DNA of 64,000 bases from Hyposmocoma kahamanoa (GCF_003589595.1 NW_020655740.1:87055-151054); one strand, 5' to 3'; positions 1 to 11,189 are shown, counted from the first letter of the stretch. The notes: generated from the letters alone by a model not told the origin. Made by a program: numbers and translations.

Positions 1-1830
1 TTGCACAACGACAAACTCATGAGAAACTCAAAAAACAAAGCAAAAGCTTCTTGGAAAATCGTTAAAAAAGAACTGAATGCTATTAGTAGTGACCAATTTA
101 TAAAAGAAATAGTAGTAAATAATGCTATTATAAGTGACCCTATCTCTATAGCGAACGAATTTAACAATTATTTGATCAACTTAACAAATTCAAGTAAAAA
201 AGTTACTAAAAACACGAACAAAAATACTTTGGCAAATAGTATTTATTTACAGCCCGTACAACCAACGGAAATACAGAACATAGTAAGATCACTGAGCAAT
301 ACAAACTCAACTGGGTACGATGGCATATCAACGAAAGTTTTAAAATATTGTGCTAATGAACTAAGTGCGCCACTTACATATTTAGTTAACCTTTCGTTCG
401 AACATGGTACTTTTCCAGAACTACTTAAAATATCAATTGTTAAGCCTCTCCATAAAAAGGGCACGAAAACTGACATGACTAATTATCGTCCTATCACATT
501 AGTCCCTGTGCTTTCAAAAATTTTTGAGAAAGCAATGAAAAAAAGGCTGCTGGATTTTGCTTCCAAAAACAACATAATTAAACCAGAACAGTTTGGATTT
601 CAGCAAAATAAATCTACTTCGTTAGCAGTTTTCCACTTAGTGCAGGAAATAGTTGAGAATGTAAACAAAGGTATACCAACAACTAGTATATTTTTTTATA
701 TGACTCGCGCCTTTGATTTCATGTCCCATGATTTACTTCTCCAAAAGCTAGGTAATCTTGGAATTAGAGGACTAGCACTTGACTGGTTAACCTCATTTTT
801 AAGTAATAGGAGTCAGGCGGTAGAAATCAGTTCGCTAGATAGTAATTTTCACGTAGTTTCAAATGGATCGTTATATAGAGTAAATGCATGTGGTGTGCCT
901 CAAGGTAGCGTTCTCGGACCAATTTTATTTCTACTCTACATTAACGACCTACCTGACATAACACAACACAGATGTGTATTATTTGCAGATGACATATCTA
1001 TAACGATACCATATAAGGACAATAAAGTAAACTACGAAACGGACATTAATAATACAATTGCATTAGTGGTGGATTGGCTCAATAGTAATAACTTGACATT
1101 GAACTTTAGTAAAACAAACTTCATTCAATTTGGGACTATCAGACATAATAAGTTAGAACTGAACATTAATTACAAAGGACAAATCTTACAAGAATTAGAA
1201 CACACAAAATTTTTAGGTGTAATGATTGACGATAAATTTGAATGGAAGCTACATGTTGATACAATACGGAATAATCTGCATCGCTATGTTTATGTTTTAA
1301 GAAGGCTACGTAATACCTCTACTTTATCTACAACTTTAGAGGCATATCATGGCTACGTAGCATCCTTACTTCGATATGGATTGGTTGTATGGGGGAATTC
1401 AACGGATGTGAATAAATTATTTGTAGCGCAAAAAAAATGCGTCAGGGCAATGTGCGGTTTAGGACCCCGACAATCATGTAAACCTGTATTCAAATCGCTT
1501 AACATCTTACCGCTGCCCTGCATGTACATATTTGAAGCGTCTAAATTTGTGAAGTACAATAGTAAGCTCTTTAAAAAGACTCGAGACGTTCATAACAGAA
1601 ATATAAGGAACCTTGACAGGTTAGTGTGTAAAAGTAATACCAAATTAAGTTATTACCAGCGACAATGCGGGGCCATGTGTGTAAAGATATATAACGCTTT
1701 ACCATCAGACATGAAATTGATAAATAATAATCTTATGTTCAAACGTAAGTTAATGTCGTGGCTAAGAAACAAAAATTTCTACTCAATTAAAGACTTATTT
1801 GATACTAATTTTAATAATCTGACTACTTAA
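1..1830 (+). CDS. LINE reverse transcriptase (partial; catalytic Asp changed)
   Basis: A 609-codon open frame, probably continuing upstream of the window. RVT_1 core: NYRPITLVPVLSKIFEKAMK (about residues 161-180), motif B ACGVPQGSVLGPILFLLYIN and motif C FADD at 328-331. Motif A, FFDMTRAFD in the sister copy, reads FFYMTRAFD here: the first, catalytic Asp is Tyr233. The product would therefore be expected to lack polymerase activity even though the frame is open. A C-terminal LINE region with WGNSTD and CVRAMCGLGPR follows. Confidence 0.9.
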   Translation: MHNDKLMRNSKNKAKASWKIVKKELNAISSDQFIKEIVVNNAIISDPISIANEFNNYLINLTNSSKKVTKNTNKNTLANSIYLQPVQPTEIQNIVRSLSNTNSTGYDGISTKVLKYCANELSAPLTYLVNLSFEHGTFPELLKISIVKPLHKKGTKTDMTNYRPITLVPVLSKIFEKAMKKRLLDFASKNNIIKPEQFGFQQNKSTSLAVFHLVQEIVENVNKGIPTTSIFFYMTRAFDFMSHDLLLQKLGNLGIRGLALDWLTSFLSNRSQAVEISSLDSNFHVVSNGSLYRVNACGVPQGSVLGPILFLLYINDLPDITQHRCVLFADDISITIPYKDNKVNYETDINNTIALVVDWLNSNNLTLNFSKTNFIQFGTIRHNKLELNINYKGQILQELEHTKFLGVMIDDKFEWKLHVDTIRNNLHRYVYVLRRLRNTSTLSTTLEAYHGYVASLLRYGLVVWGNSTDVNKLFVAQKKCVRAMCGLGPRQSCKPVFKSLNILPLPCMYIFEASKFVKYNSKLFKKTRDVHNRNIRNLDRLVCKSNTKLSYYQRQCGAMCVKIYNALPSDMKLINNNLMFKRKLMSWLRNKNFYSIKDLFDTNFNNLTT

Positions 1831-2040
1831 TTTAAGTTAATTTAATTTGTTGACATACCAAAACTTACTTTTTATAATAAATGTTAATAAGTATGTGAGT
1901 AATTGCTATTAGAATTGTTAAATTATAAAATATAGATGTTAATGTATTATTTGCATGCCAAATTTTTGGCGAAATATGAGGACTTCTATTATTATGTATT
2001 ATGTGTACCACCTTGTAAACCATATTTAAGGCAAATAAAA

Positions 2041-2090
2041 TTTCATTTCATTTAATTTCATTTCATTTCATTTCATTTCATTTCATTTCA
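2041..2090 (+). repeat. (TTTCA)n LINE 3' tail
   Basis: About nine imperfect TTTCA units directly after the L1 3' UTR. CR1/Jockey-like LINEs without poly(A) often end in short tandem units like this. The last units merge with CATTACAA, which also matches the right-hand target duplicate of the DNA element at 2097-2312. Confidence 0.85.
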
Positions 2091-2096
2091 TTACAA

Positions 2097-2312
2097 TTAT
2101 ATGGACGTCGGGTCCGCGCTAAAAAGTGTCCGCACTTGTAAGGCGCTAAAATCGTATACAGAGCGCCAAACTCCGCTTTAGTCTTCATTTGTTCGGCTGA
2201 CAGCGCGATACTGCGATGACATTACAATTTAAATTTCGAATAGGTTGACTTGGGACATTTTTTTCGTTTTTTTTTGTATTAGACCCGTCGTCCATTTATT
2301 TGTAAGTCAATG
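2097..2312 (+). mobile_element. MITE family M1, copy A (left end lost)
   Basis: Homologous to copies at 32295-32579, 43639-43904 and 48852-49079. The right terminal repeat (GTAAGTCAATG) is intact, but the first 13 bp of the left one (CATTGACTTACAA) are missing. The right flank is CATTACAA, and the same 8 bp precede the broken left end (2089-2096), so a deletion between the two TTACAA words would explain the loss. No coding capacity. Confidence 0.8.
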
Positions 2313-2930
2313 CATTACAATAAAAATAAAATAAATCTGCAGTGATGTATAAATGTGTCATACTTGTAAAATTTTATACAAAAACAATACAAATGAGAAT
2401 GAATATGGATTTGTAATTGGTTTTCTTTTTTCGTCTGTCTTAGTCATTACGGTAACGTTGGGATAAGTAATATTTTCAGGTATATATTAAACCAAAAAAA
2501 CAATTTTGCCCTTTTACCTATTCTTTATGATAAATGTACAATACCACAAATTGACCAAGTAAAAAAAATTACATAAGCACGTTTACGTCTATCAAATCAA
2601 ATCAAATCAAATCATTTATTGCCGTAAATGTGGTAAGTACAATATGATGGTAGTGTTACAGAACGTTGTTTCACACATTTAGCCATTTATGACATGCAAT
2701 ATTTAATTATAAACAATTCGTTAAATTATAAAAATGGCGACTTATTCCAAGCATGCGAAAATATGTCAAAATTATGAAATTAATACAATGTCCCTAATTT
2801 AAATCATTCTTACAGATAAATAACTCAATTCATTATTATTATGTCCTTAATTTAACATACTCCAATAGATAATCACTCATATATGTTACATAATTCATTG
2901 TCGTAGTCAATACCATAAATTCAATATATG

Positions 2931-4088
2931 TCAACGTTCCTCAAAAAAATCAGTCAATTTGTAATAAATTCTGTCTTTAAGCCATGCAATAAGTCTCTTT
3001 TTGAAGGTTTGGTTTGGTAGCATTTTTATATCCTTTGGTAGAGCATTATATATTTGGACACACATACCATTACATTGGTTTTTGTAACTAGATAGTCTAG
3101 GTTTACTGTTATAGACCAGTCTATTAGAGTCTCTTACATTTATACTATGGATATCGCTAATTTTTTTAAAGAGGTGAAAGTTTTGTTTAACAAACCATGC
3201 CACTTCAAAGATATACATGCACGGTAACGGCAAAATTCCCAAATCCTTGAACAAAGGTGCGCAGGATTCACGTGGCGGAACTCCAGTCATTGCCCGAATA
3301 CACTTTTTCAGAGCTATGAACAATTTTTTACAGTCAGTTGAGTTACCCCAAACCAAAAGTCCATACCTAAGCAGGGACGCAACGTAGCCATGATAGGCAG
3401 CCAAAACTGTGGGGGGTGATGCTACATTTTGCAACCTCCTCAAGACATATACGTAACGGTGTAATTTGTCTATTAGGGACTCCACATGCGGTGACCAGTT
3501 GCAACTACTGTCTATTTCCACGCCTAAGAATATAGTTGAATCTGATTCCTGTATACTGACATTTTTGTAGTGTATATTTAGTTTCATTTTGTTCTGCCGT
3601 TTTGTACCAAATTGAATGAATTTTGTTTTAGTTAGATTTACAGTCAAATTATTATGATTAAGCCAACCCATTATTAAATCTATTGTACTGTTTATGTCTA
3701 ATTCGTAATTATTTAAGTTATTTTTGTATGGAACTACCACTGAAATATCATCCGCAAACAATATGCATTTGTGCTGTGTAACATCGGGCAGGTCGTTTAT
3801 GTAGAGCAAGAATAATAGCGGACCGAGAACGCTACCTTGCGGGACCCCACATGCATTGACTCTATATTGAGATTTTGTTGACGCAACACAGCCATTTTTC
3901 TCTATATGCTTTATTTCAACAGCTTGTTTCCTATTTTGTAAATAGGAAGCCAACCAGCTAAGAGTCACACCTCTAATACCCATATTATTCAATTTTGACA
4001 ACAAAATGTCATGCGACACAAAATCAAACGCGCGAGTCATGTCGAAAAATATTGTAGTCGTGGGTATTTTTGCATTTGTGTTCTCCAC
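2931..4088 (-). pseudogene. LINE L2 reverse transcriptase, C-terminal part
   Basis: 385 codons containing motif A FFDMTRAFDF with catalytic Asp intact, ACGVPQGSVLGPLLFLLYIN, ILFADDIS and the conserved C-terminal LINE region (VYVLRRLQNV, LLRYGLLVWGNSTD, CMYIFEVAWFVK). A break between this frame and the upstream one (4134-4349) separates it from the N-terminal half, so the copy is dead although its active-site residues survive. Confidence 0.88.
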
Positions 4089-4133
4089 TATCTGACGTAC
4101 CAGATGAAATGCAGCCAGAGAAGTGGACTTTTT

Positions 4134-4349
4134 TTATTGAAACCCGTATTGCTGTTGTTTAATTATATTATGCTTATTAATAAAACTCAGAAGCCTCTTC
4201 TTCATACATTTCTCAAATATTTTTGACAATACAGGCACTAAAGTTATTGGGTGATAATTTTCAATAGATGTTCTTGCGCCCTTTTTGTAAATTGGTTTTA
4301 CTAAGGAAATTTTTAAGACTTCTGGAAAAACGCCTTTTTCAGTGGACAA
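4134..4349 (-). pseudogene. LINE L2 reverse transcriptase, N-terminal fragment
   Basis: 71 codons (STEKGVFPEVLKISLVKPIY ... ITLVPVLSKIFEKCMKKRLL) align with L1 residues about 133-203. Breaks on both sides show decay by small indels or stops. The stretch 4350-4580 continues the homology in other frames. Confidence 0.85.
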
Positions 4350-4580
4350 GTTAATTAATTTTGTGAGAGGACTCGCCAGTTGTTCATTACAGTATTTTAT
4401 TACATTAGTTGGTAATTCATCGTACCCTGTAGCGTTTGTACATTTCAGAGTTTTAATAATATCGCTAATTTCACTCGATGCAAAGGGCTCTATAAATATA
4501 CTACTTACTAACGAAAACTTGCTAGTATTTTTGAATAACTTCTTGTGTGTGTTGGTCAGGTTGATTAGATAATTATTAAA

Positions 4581-5465
4581 TTAATTGGCTATGTCAAATG
4601 GATCAGTTGTAATTTTGTCATTGATTAAAATTTCATTTATAAATTCATTATTATACAATTTTGCTTTATTTTTATATTCGTTTTTTATTATATTCCAGGA
4701 TACTTTCCCCATACTCTTCGCACGTGAAATTTGCGTATCGTTATAGTTTCTCTGGGCCATATTCAAGCAACTTCGTAGAAGTTTTGAATATATTCTATAT
4801 ATTTTTTTCTTTTCATTAGTTTTCTGCGTGTAGTATTCATAGCGCAGTTTTCTTTTAGTTTTACAGCTTTTAATTATTCCTCTGGTAATCCATTTCGGTT
4901 TTGTATATTTATTTGAAATTTTAGCTATTTTCATTGGAAAACACAGTTTAAAGAGTAAAGTTAAAACTTGGTGAAATTCTTGCATTGCTGTATTCACGTC
5001 TGTTTCAGAAAGCATATCCAAAAAATTTAATTGGCCTAGATAATTACGGAACTTGTTCATATTTACCAAGCAATAATCTCTGAAGTTTACATAATACTCT
5101 AATGGTTGTTCAATAATTTCTGAGATTGGTATATGTAGCATTTGTGCTGTGTCGTGATCCGATAAATGAAGCTTATGAAGTTCAGCCGTAGCCCCGTCGA
5201 TATTACTTATTACGTGGTCAATACATCTCGTAAGTCTAGTAGGTTTATTCACATGTAAAATTAAATTAAAGTTTTTTGCGATGTCAATTAAATATTTCGA
5301 GTCATTTGTTAAAACTAAGGTATTAATATTAAAATCACCTGCCAGTATAACACGGGTTCTTAAGTTTTTTGTATATTTATGTAGTACTTCTTCCAGAAGT
5401 GACAAAAAAGTGTAAACATTACTGTCTGGAGTTCTGTAAAGACATAATATATTGTCTATAAACAA
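4581..5465 (-). pseudogene. LINE L2 apurinic-like endonuclease fragment
   Basis: 294 codons with the exonuclease-endonuclease-phosphatase signature: VILAGDFNIN (metal-binding Asp/Asn), CIDHVISN and LSDHDTAQM with the catalytic SDH triad. This is the nicking enzyme of Jockey/CR1-like LINEs. It runs into the spacer before the RT (YTKPKWITRGIIKSCKTKRK) and ends DPFDIAN, which matches L1 DPISIAN. Confidence 0.88.
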
Positions 5466-5831
5466 TCTTATAAAATGTTAAATTCAGAGAGAGGGATGCT
5501 TTGTCGTTTTCTCATAATTAGGAAAATTCCTTGATCACGCCTAACTGGGATTTGTACATCAACGCCATAGATAAACTTTTCAAATGATACGGATACCGCG
5601 TCATAGGAGTGTTGGACGCAATTTTCGATCCGCGTTTTAGTTGGTTTACAGTACACATTACATTATATTATTGTCTTTATATATGCCTTGTAAATGTTTA
5701 ACTTCATTCGTGACACTAACTGCATTTAATAAATGTTTGATCTTTGAACACACGTATCTTGTTGCGTTTTCTTCATAATTTTCAAAAGCACATTTAATTG
5801 TTATGTTCAATAATATAACACATCACATTGT

Positions 5832-5940
5832 AGTTTATATGACTGTTACATAATGAAAAGCATTAAAATACGAGTGTGGGTTTCATAAAAACATCACACG
5901 AGTGTTTTAATGCCTAATTATGTACAGTTACGTACACTGC
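5832..5940. mobile_element. short foldback element
   Basis: About 109 bp, nearly all inverted repeat: the left arm with GCATTAAAATACGAGTGTG mirrors the right arm CACACGAGTGTTTTAATGC, and outer parts also pair (TTACATAAT with ATTATGTA). Small loop, no coding. Family not named. Confidence 0.6.
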
Positions 5941-6249
5941 TTTATCTATACACATATTAAAAACTCTCTGTGATGTGTTCAGGAACCGCATGTTACGACT
6001 GGCGAAATGGTGTAAAATAAAAACTTTTCTCGCGCTGTCACAGAACCGTAGTTTTTGTTTAATTTATAGACAAACTAGAGTCGGCCCCAACTATCATATC
6101 GTTCGGTATCAAGTAACCTGTGAAATTTACAAAATTGTTTGTTATTGACATTTCATTTCGTATAAAACTTCATCTCGACTGATATTAGAATTGAGGTCGA
6201 ATGAAATTGTTTTGGAGGTGTTCGAAATTTGAATGTAATAATAAAATCG

Positions 6250-6395
6250 ATTTTAGCTAAAATTCTTGAGTTGTTCGCGGTGCAAGTTGACCTTGAGCAC
6301 TGGCGGCCCGCCCGCTCGTGTAGGCCCTTTTGGTGCGCTTCAATTAGCCTCACTTAGCGTGTGCGGACTAGGTTTCTATGCGTTATTATTCTAAG
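6250..6395 (+). mobile_element. MITE family M2, 3' fragment
   Basis: The right 146 bp match the 3' part of the full copies at 15672-16049 and 53734-54111, ending with the terminal repeat GCGTTATTATTCTAAG. The left two thirds are absent. Confidence 0.85.
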
Positions 6396-6403
6396 GTTTT
6401 AAC

Positions 6404-6851
6404 ATAATCTCAGTACAGAGTACTAAAAAAAACCGACCTCAAAAGTATGTGGAATCACACATAATTACCAACTTTTATTGAAATCGGTTACCGGAGAGTG
6501 CGCAAACCCGGATTCATCCCCTAGTTCGCCACTACACGAGACTTGACACAGGAGATAATAAAAATCGGTTATCAGTACTCAAGGTATATTGAGAGAAAAA
6601 CGCCTTGAATTAAAGAATAGCAAAAGCAACCATTAAAAGAATTGCTCCACCTTCATGCGTGAACAGCCACCCTTAGAGGTGGATGATTATCTTCACAATT
6701 AAATGGCACCACTTCGGAGGTACCCTCTTTCCAACAAAAAAAGAATCATGACAATTGGTTCTCAAATACCGGAGTTATCATGTAACATATATACAAAAAT
6801 TAACAACATACAGTCGAATTGAGAACCTCCTTCTTTTTTTGAAGTCGGTTG
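6404..6851 (+). mobile_element. CCGACTTC-family repeat, copy C1
   Basis: Begins ATAATCTCAGTACAGAGTAC and ends TTTTGAAGTCGGTT. The subterminal words AAACCGACCTCAAAAG and TTTTTGAAGTCGGTT are inverted. Three other copies are in the window (10361, 13576, and minus at 59401). No coding capacity. Similar repeats are very common in Lepidoptera; the superfamily is uncertain. Confidence 0.8.
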
Positions 6852-6859
6852 AAAATAGT

Positions 6860-8095
6860 TTATCTTTATGCTGGTCGTAAATTGCGGTTTTTAAACACAT
6901 CTTAAAGTGTTTATGATACCTGTGTAGATAAAGATATTTGAAATATTCAACCAGGCATAAAAATTGGTCTACTTACACAATAAACTATAAATCTATTTAA
7001 CGTTGATAATATTCCATTAATAGTAATTTAGTAAGGCCCGGCACTTTCTTGAGACTCGAATGCCATTTTCTCCTCATTCTCTTTTTCGCCGAAGAAGCCT
7101 GTGTTTCTCATCTTGTGCCCAAAGTTACTCCACGACCTGCTCGTAATCCATTTTTGCATTCTTTGTCGGTCTATAGCGATTGTATAACTCTATTTTACAA
7201 GGAAAACCTTAATGCACCTACTATAATATTTACATCGCTGAAGCCTTCAAATACTTTTTCGTCATTATTGACTATGTGTATATGTATAATATAACACATA
7301 CCCTTTGACACTTTCACCTATTCTGTATAGGTAACAATATGTGTGGACACTGTAGCTCCCTCCCATGTCCTTGCAAGCGTGGGTGGAGCAGACTCTGTGG
7401 CCAGAACGGCCGAGAACCGCAAAAAGGTTCAAATACGCCAACCTTGCTCAGTGCTACAGCTTTTTGCGGTTGAAATCCTGCATCCGTAGGGGCCACAGGC
7501 GAAACTGCTAGCAAACGATCTGTCGGATCGCCTCGTAGAAGCCTGCGGTAACCACAATGCTGGCAGTTAGTGTTACGATGCCCCAGTGCGTTCAGTGAAA
7601 TTTTTTATCTATCTACCAGCAATATTTATAAATACTATTGCCCCACGACTTGTCTTCTTAATGAATATTACCGTCAGCACGCAGAAGTTGTATAATAACC
7701 TTTGGTATAAAGATTTTGTTTCACAATACTTTTGAACCTCATTTAAGTGAGGGAATGCAGACAACTTCTCTTACTTCCTTTCTTCCATTCATTCTGTGAA
7801 CCTTTGGACTCGTTTAGTTTGCCTAACTAGTTAGATTGCGCCTGCACATGGATCATTTCGACATTGAACCCTTGATCCCGCAATACAAATTGCCTATATG
7901 AATCAACGTGTTGCTAACATTGACGTTATACATGTTTTTTGTTTCCCATAAATATTCGTTAAAACTTACTGTATTTACTATGTAAATTTATACATACTTG
8001 TATACATACCTAATATCACAAATCGCTATAAAATAACGAATCATGAAATATGGAACAAAAATCACAATTACAAAAATAATGATAGCAATTATCAT
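6860..8095. other. no recognised gene; one GC-rich structured block
   Basis: Mostly AT-rich unique DNA. Around 7330-7610 the base composition rises and a perfect 12-bp inverted repeat (AACCGCAAAAAG at 7415-7426, CTTTTTGCGGTT at 7460-7471) sits in it. No protein family recognised in any frame. Confidence 0.4.
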
Positions 8096-8097
8096 AG

Positions 8098-8684
8098 GCC
8101 TACCGCTTAATTGAGTCGGTTTCTGCGGTATTTGCGCGGCGCGGGAGGAATGTGTTTACGCTGCACACGGTATAATTTGAACAAGATTTTTCTGACGATA
8201 TTCAAAAAAGTGATTAAAATTAATCAATTCGTTGTGGATAGTGCAAATCCGCGTACGTAGCATTAGTAAAAACGCGTATCTGCACCAAGCCAAATTTCAC
8301 AGGAGAGGGATTTAAAGTTATTACCTTAATTTTTGCACAGAAAAGCATTAATGTATGCTGTCTACGGACTGATAACAATAGACTCCCGCGAATCACGCTA
8401 GTTTGGTTGCCACGACATTTACGCAGATTTCATTTGACCACTAAATTACCGAAATGGAGACTTATAATCAAACGCTATCTAGCACTATCCCCGACGAATT
8501 GTTGTTACGTGAAACAATAAAAAAAAACTATTTCGTTGATAATTGAAATGAATAGACAAGCCATTTGGACTTCTTTCAATTCACTAGTTACTGAATATCA
8601 TCAGAATAAAAAACAGTTACGTAAACTGTCATTTCTCCTGCACAGCGCAACTGGCTCAGGAACCGACTCAGTTAAGCGGTAGGC
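8098..8684. mobile_element. MITE with about 22-bp terminal inverted repeats
   Basis: The left end GCCTACCGCTTAATTGAGTC and the reverse complement of the right end differ by one base over about 22 bp. 587 bp long, no coding. Flanks share only ATAG, so the target duplication is unclear. Single copy in the window. Confidence 0.7.
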
Positions 8685-9479
8685 TTATAGTTTCTAAGGT
8701 AAGAAAGGTTTTGTCTGTAAGGTTTTGTAAGGTTTTGTCTTTAAATCCCAACAATCAGTTTTTCCTACAATTATACGTTTATTATAAGTAAGTACGTCAT
8801 TTTCGTGCTGTCATAATACGTCACTTGACCTATTCGATAATTTGTTTCATTATTAACTGTTATAGTGTTTACACAAATGTCTACTTAATGTATGACATGA
8901 AATTTGTACATAAAGTACAATAATTGTTCATCCTGTCCGCACCAGTGACACGGCAATGGCGTGTCTCGTGGATTGCCGAATAGGATGTTTCAGATTTTTG
9001 AATTTTTGACGAATGTTAGTGTCCTAATGGATTTTCCTTTGTTTTTCTTATTGTATTTTTGGTGTTTGAATGTCGTGTAGTTCATAAATTGTGGCAGTAT
9101 ATGTTGACTTTTTGTACAATTTACCAATGGCCTTTACTCCACATATTTTATTTTTGACTAGAAAACTTTTGTTTTGTAATTGATGTTGTACCAAACTGAA
9201 TTTTCTTTTTTTTAATGGTTTTTCTTATGTTTTTTTTAATATATTTTTTGTATTTTTTTATTTTTCTTTAACTGTTTATAAAGTCTCTCTCTCCCACTTA
9301 TAACTCTCATAAAATATAATTCCTAAACATAACAAATCTTATTTTTACGATTTCATTGCTTCACAAAAAAGTATAGTAATTTTGTTATTGATAGCGGAAA
9401 TTACCTCAGCTCGAATTAACATGTTTCCAGTACTGAATCGGATGTAATGCCCCGGGTCGAGTCAGGGACAGGCTTTATG

Positions 9480-9670
9480 TCAGAATTAATTTTATTACAA
9501 ACAAAATTAAGGCCGTCGAAAAATGTATATCGTATAGTACACGTGTTCCGTTTAGTTTAGTTGATATAAAAAAAGTGATTGGTATATGTAAGAAACCTAT
9601 TCAATACGACCGTTGTCTTGTAAAATTTCGAGGTAAGTTTGTGTTTTTTTCTATTGTGAAAATTTTTATG
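9480..9670 (+). repeat. dispersed repeat P, copy 1
   Basis: Matches 11500-11705 in the same orientation over about 190 bp (shared words TTGATATAAAAA, TCTTGTA, GTGAAAATTT). No coding. Likely a remnant of an unnamed element. Confidence 0.55.
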
Positions 9671-9701
9671 AATCGTGTTTTCACACCACATAGTAATAAT
9701 T

Positions 9702-9931
9702 AGCTGCCTCCGTGGCCGAACGGTTACCATGCCGGACTGTCACGCAGAGGTCCCAGGTTCGATTCCCGGGCCGGGAGAAATGTTTGTATGGCCTACATTT
9801 ATTTCTCTCGTGAGTTTGGGTGTAATTTGTGGTTGTCTATATGTGTGTCCATGGCACCCGCGACACAGGGTTTCCCTAGTGCGGGGCTATGTTGAGTGTG
9901 TGCGTTATTTAATTTATTTATTTATTTATTA
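9702..9931 (+). mobile_element. tRNA-derived SINE, copy S1
   Basis: Internal Pol III promoter: A box TGGCCGAACGG (about 9713) and B box GGTTCGATTCC (about 9756), in a tRNA-like head. A unique body (CTCGTGAGTTTGGGTGTAAT) and a TTTA-rich tail follow. Flanks share TAGTAAT (9691-9697 and 9930-9936), a plausible target duplication. Relatives at 34851, 37195, 44715, 48008 and 60018. Confidence 0.85.
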
Positions 9932-10274
9932 GTAATCAGTGTAAATTCTCAATTTTACGGTAAATTTTTTCAAAGTGATTCATTCAACGCTTCCGGTGTA
10001 ATGCGGAATCAATCAACGCCATTTGAGGTATAGACTCTTAACGTAATGAATATTTATTTTACTTCCACTTGCAAATCTGATGACATTGCAATAATATTTT
10101 AAACTTGATCTGATGCTTCATTCAAGAGTCGACAAACTACCCAAGTGCTTACAGCAGAAGTGTTGTGTCATTGAATTGGTCTCGACAAGACTTACAGATG
10201 GGGGACCAGCGTCTGATGATACAGCAGGAAGGAGGACACAGGAACTAACCTTTAGGTAGAACCACCGATCTACC

Positions 10275-10360
10275 GTCCACTAACTAAAACGCAGTTAGGT
10301 GACACGTGATCTAATATCAGTTCTAAAATGCACAAGACAGAGCTCAAAATTGTCTATTTC
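10275..10360 (+). repeat. dispersed repeat Q, copy 1 left half
   Basis: Shares CCGTCCACTAACTA and AGTTAGGTGACA-type words with 48610-48838 and 63888-64000. Its right half resumes at 10693 after an inserted block. Confidence 0.6.
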
Positions 10361-10625
10361 ATAATCTCAGTACAGAGTACTAAAAAACCGACCTCAGAAG
10401 TACGTGGAATTACGTCTATTCGCCACTATACAGGACTTGACACTGGAAATAATAAAAATCGGTTCTCACTACTCAAACAATATTGATAGCACAAGCCTTG
10501 AATCGGTGAAATAGCAAAATCAACCATTAAAATAATTGCTCCTAAATTAAAGTCAGGCGCTATTTATAAAAATGAGTCTTCATGCGTGGACAGCCGCCCT
10601 TTGAGGTGGATGATTTTCTTATTTT
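10361..10625 (+). mobile_element. CCGACTTC-family repeat, copy C2 (3' truncated)
   Basis: Same left end as C1 (ATAATCTCAGTACAGAGTAC) and the same interior up to the GGTGGATGATTTTCTT region, but lacks the GAAGTCGGTT end. Inserted within repeat Q. Confidence 0.8.
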
Positions 10626-10692
10626 CTCGGATTCGTATCGGACTTAGTGCACAAGCGACATCCGAAGTGGGTCCGAGCTTTCTAGATTTCTA
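10626..10692 (+). repeat. dispersed repeat U, copy 1
   Basis: TCTCGGATTCGTATCGGACT ... CCGAAGTGGGTCCGA; the reverse complement lies at about 41455-41545. Function unknown. Confidence 0.55.
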
Positions 10693-10850
10693 TGCTCTCA
10701 GTAAGCAAACGCGGTTAAAGTTAGTTAACGTATCGGAACTTAACCCAATAATACTTAGCTAAAATGTCTTTGAACAGTTTTGATATTCTAAAACTGGTCT
10801 ATGGTTATTTATGATATCTCAAAAATTATTTTGTCACTGCCGAGTTTTAG
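10693..10850 (+). repeat. dispersed repeat Q, copy 1 right half
   Basis: GTTAGTTAACG, TCTAAAACTGGTCTATGG and TTATGATATC words match 48690-48838. Continuation of 10275-10360. Confidence 0.6.
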
Positions 10851-11189
10851 TTAACGTACGACAGCGAGTTTGTTCTCGTCGGATTGATCTCAACAAGTAG
10901 TTGATAGGCAGATGATTTGTATAGGGGTTTAAGATTTTTTATATTTGGATTTGTTTACTTACTCGCTCTGTCCCTTTCTCTGAATTATAATATTTACTAT
11001 AAAAATGTCAATTTCTCGAAAACCGATTCCTTGTCATTTGCTCATTTGTCCACTTAAATATAACCTATTGCCGTCGTAATTATATGTGATTTTTGTCTAA
11101 ATTTGATTACATAAATTTGTTTGTTTTCAACTGTAAAAAAGAAATGGTCGAGCGATCTCAATATCACGGAAATTTTCAAGAATTGTATT

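Larger units (their letters stand above)
1..2090 (+). mobile_element. LINE copy L1 (Jockey/CR1-like), 3' part
   Basis: A non-LTR retrotransposon entering from outside the window. It has a long reverse-transcriptase ORF (1-1830), about 210 bp of 3' UTR and a TTTCA pentanucleotide tail (about 2041-2090). The endonuclease domain would lie left of base 1. It is the same family as the minus-strand element at 2594-5656: shared CGVPQGSVLGP, LLFADDIS, HRYVYVLRRL and LLRYGL motifs. Confidence 0.9.
2594..5656 (-). mobile_element. LINE copy L2 (Jockey/CR1-like), nearly full length, decayed
   Basis: Minus-strand element with endonuclease then reverse transcriptase in three broken frames, a 3' UTR (about 2930-2615) and a pentanucleotide tail reading AAATC on the plus strand (2594-2613). 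Same family as L1 but with a different tail unit. The two are convergent, tails about 500 bp apart. The 5' limit near 5656 is approximate; 5468-5656 holds a 62-codon open piece that may be the N-terminal endonuclease region. Confidence 0.88.

Noticed and set aside
9675..9932. 85-codon ORF and a possible tRNA gene at 9702-9775 (similarly 37042-37377)
   Set aside because: The tRNA-like head continues into a repeated body and tail found six times, so it is a SINE; the ORFs are read-through of it.
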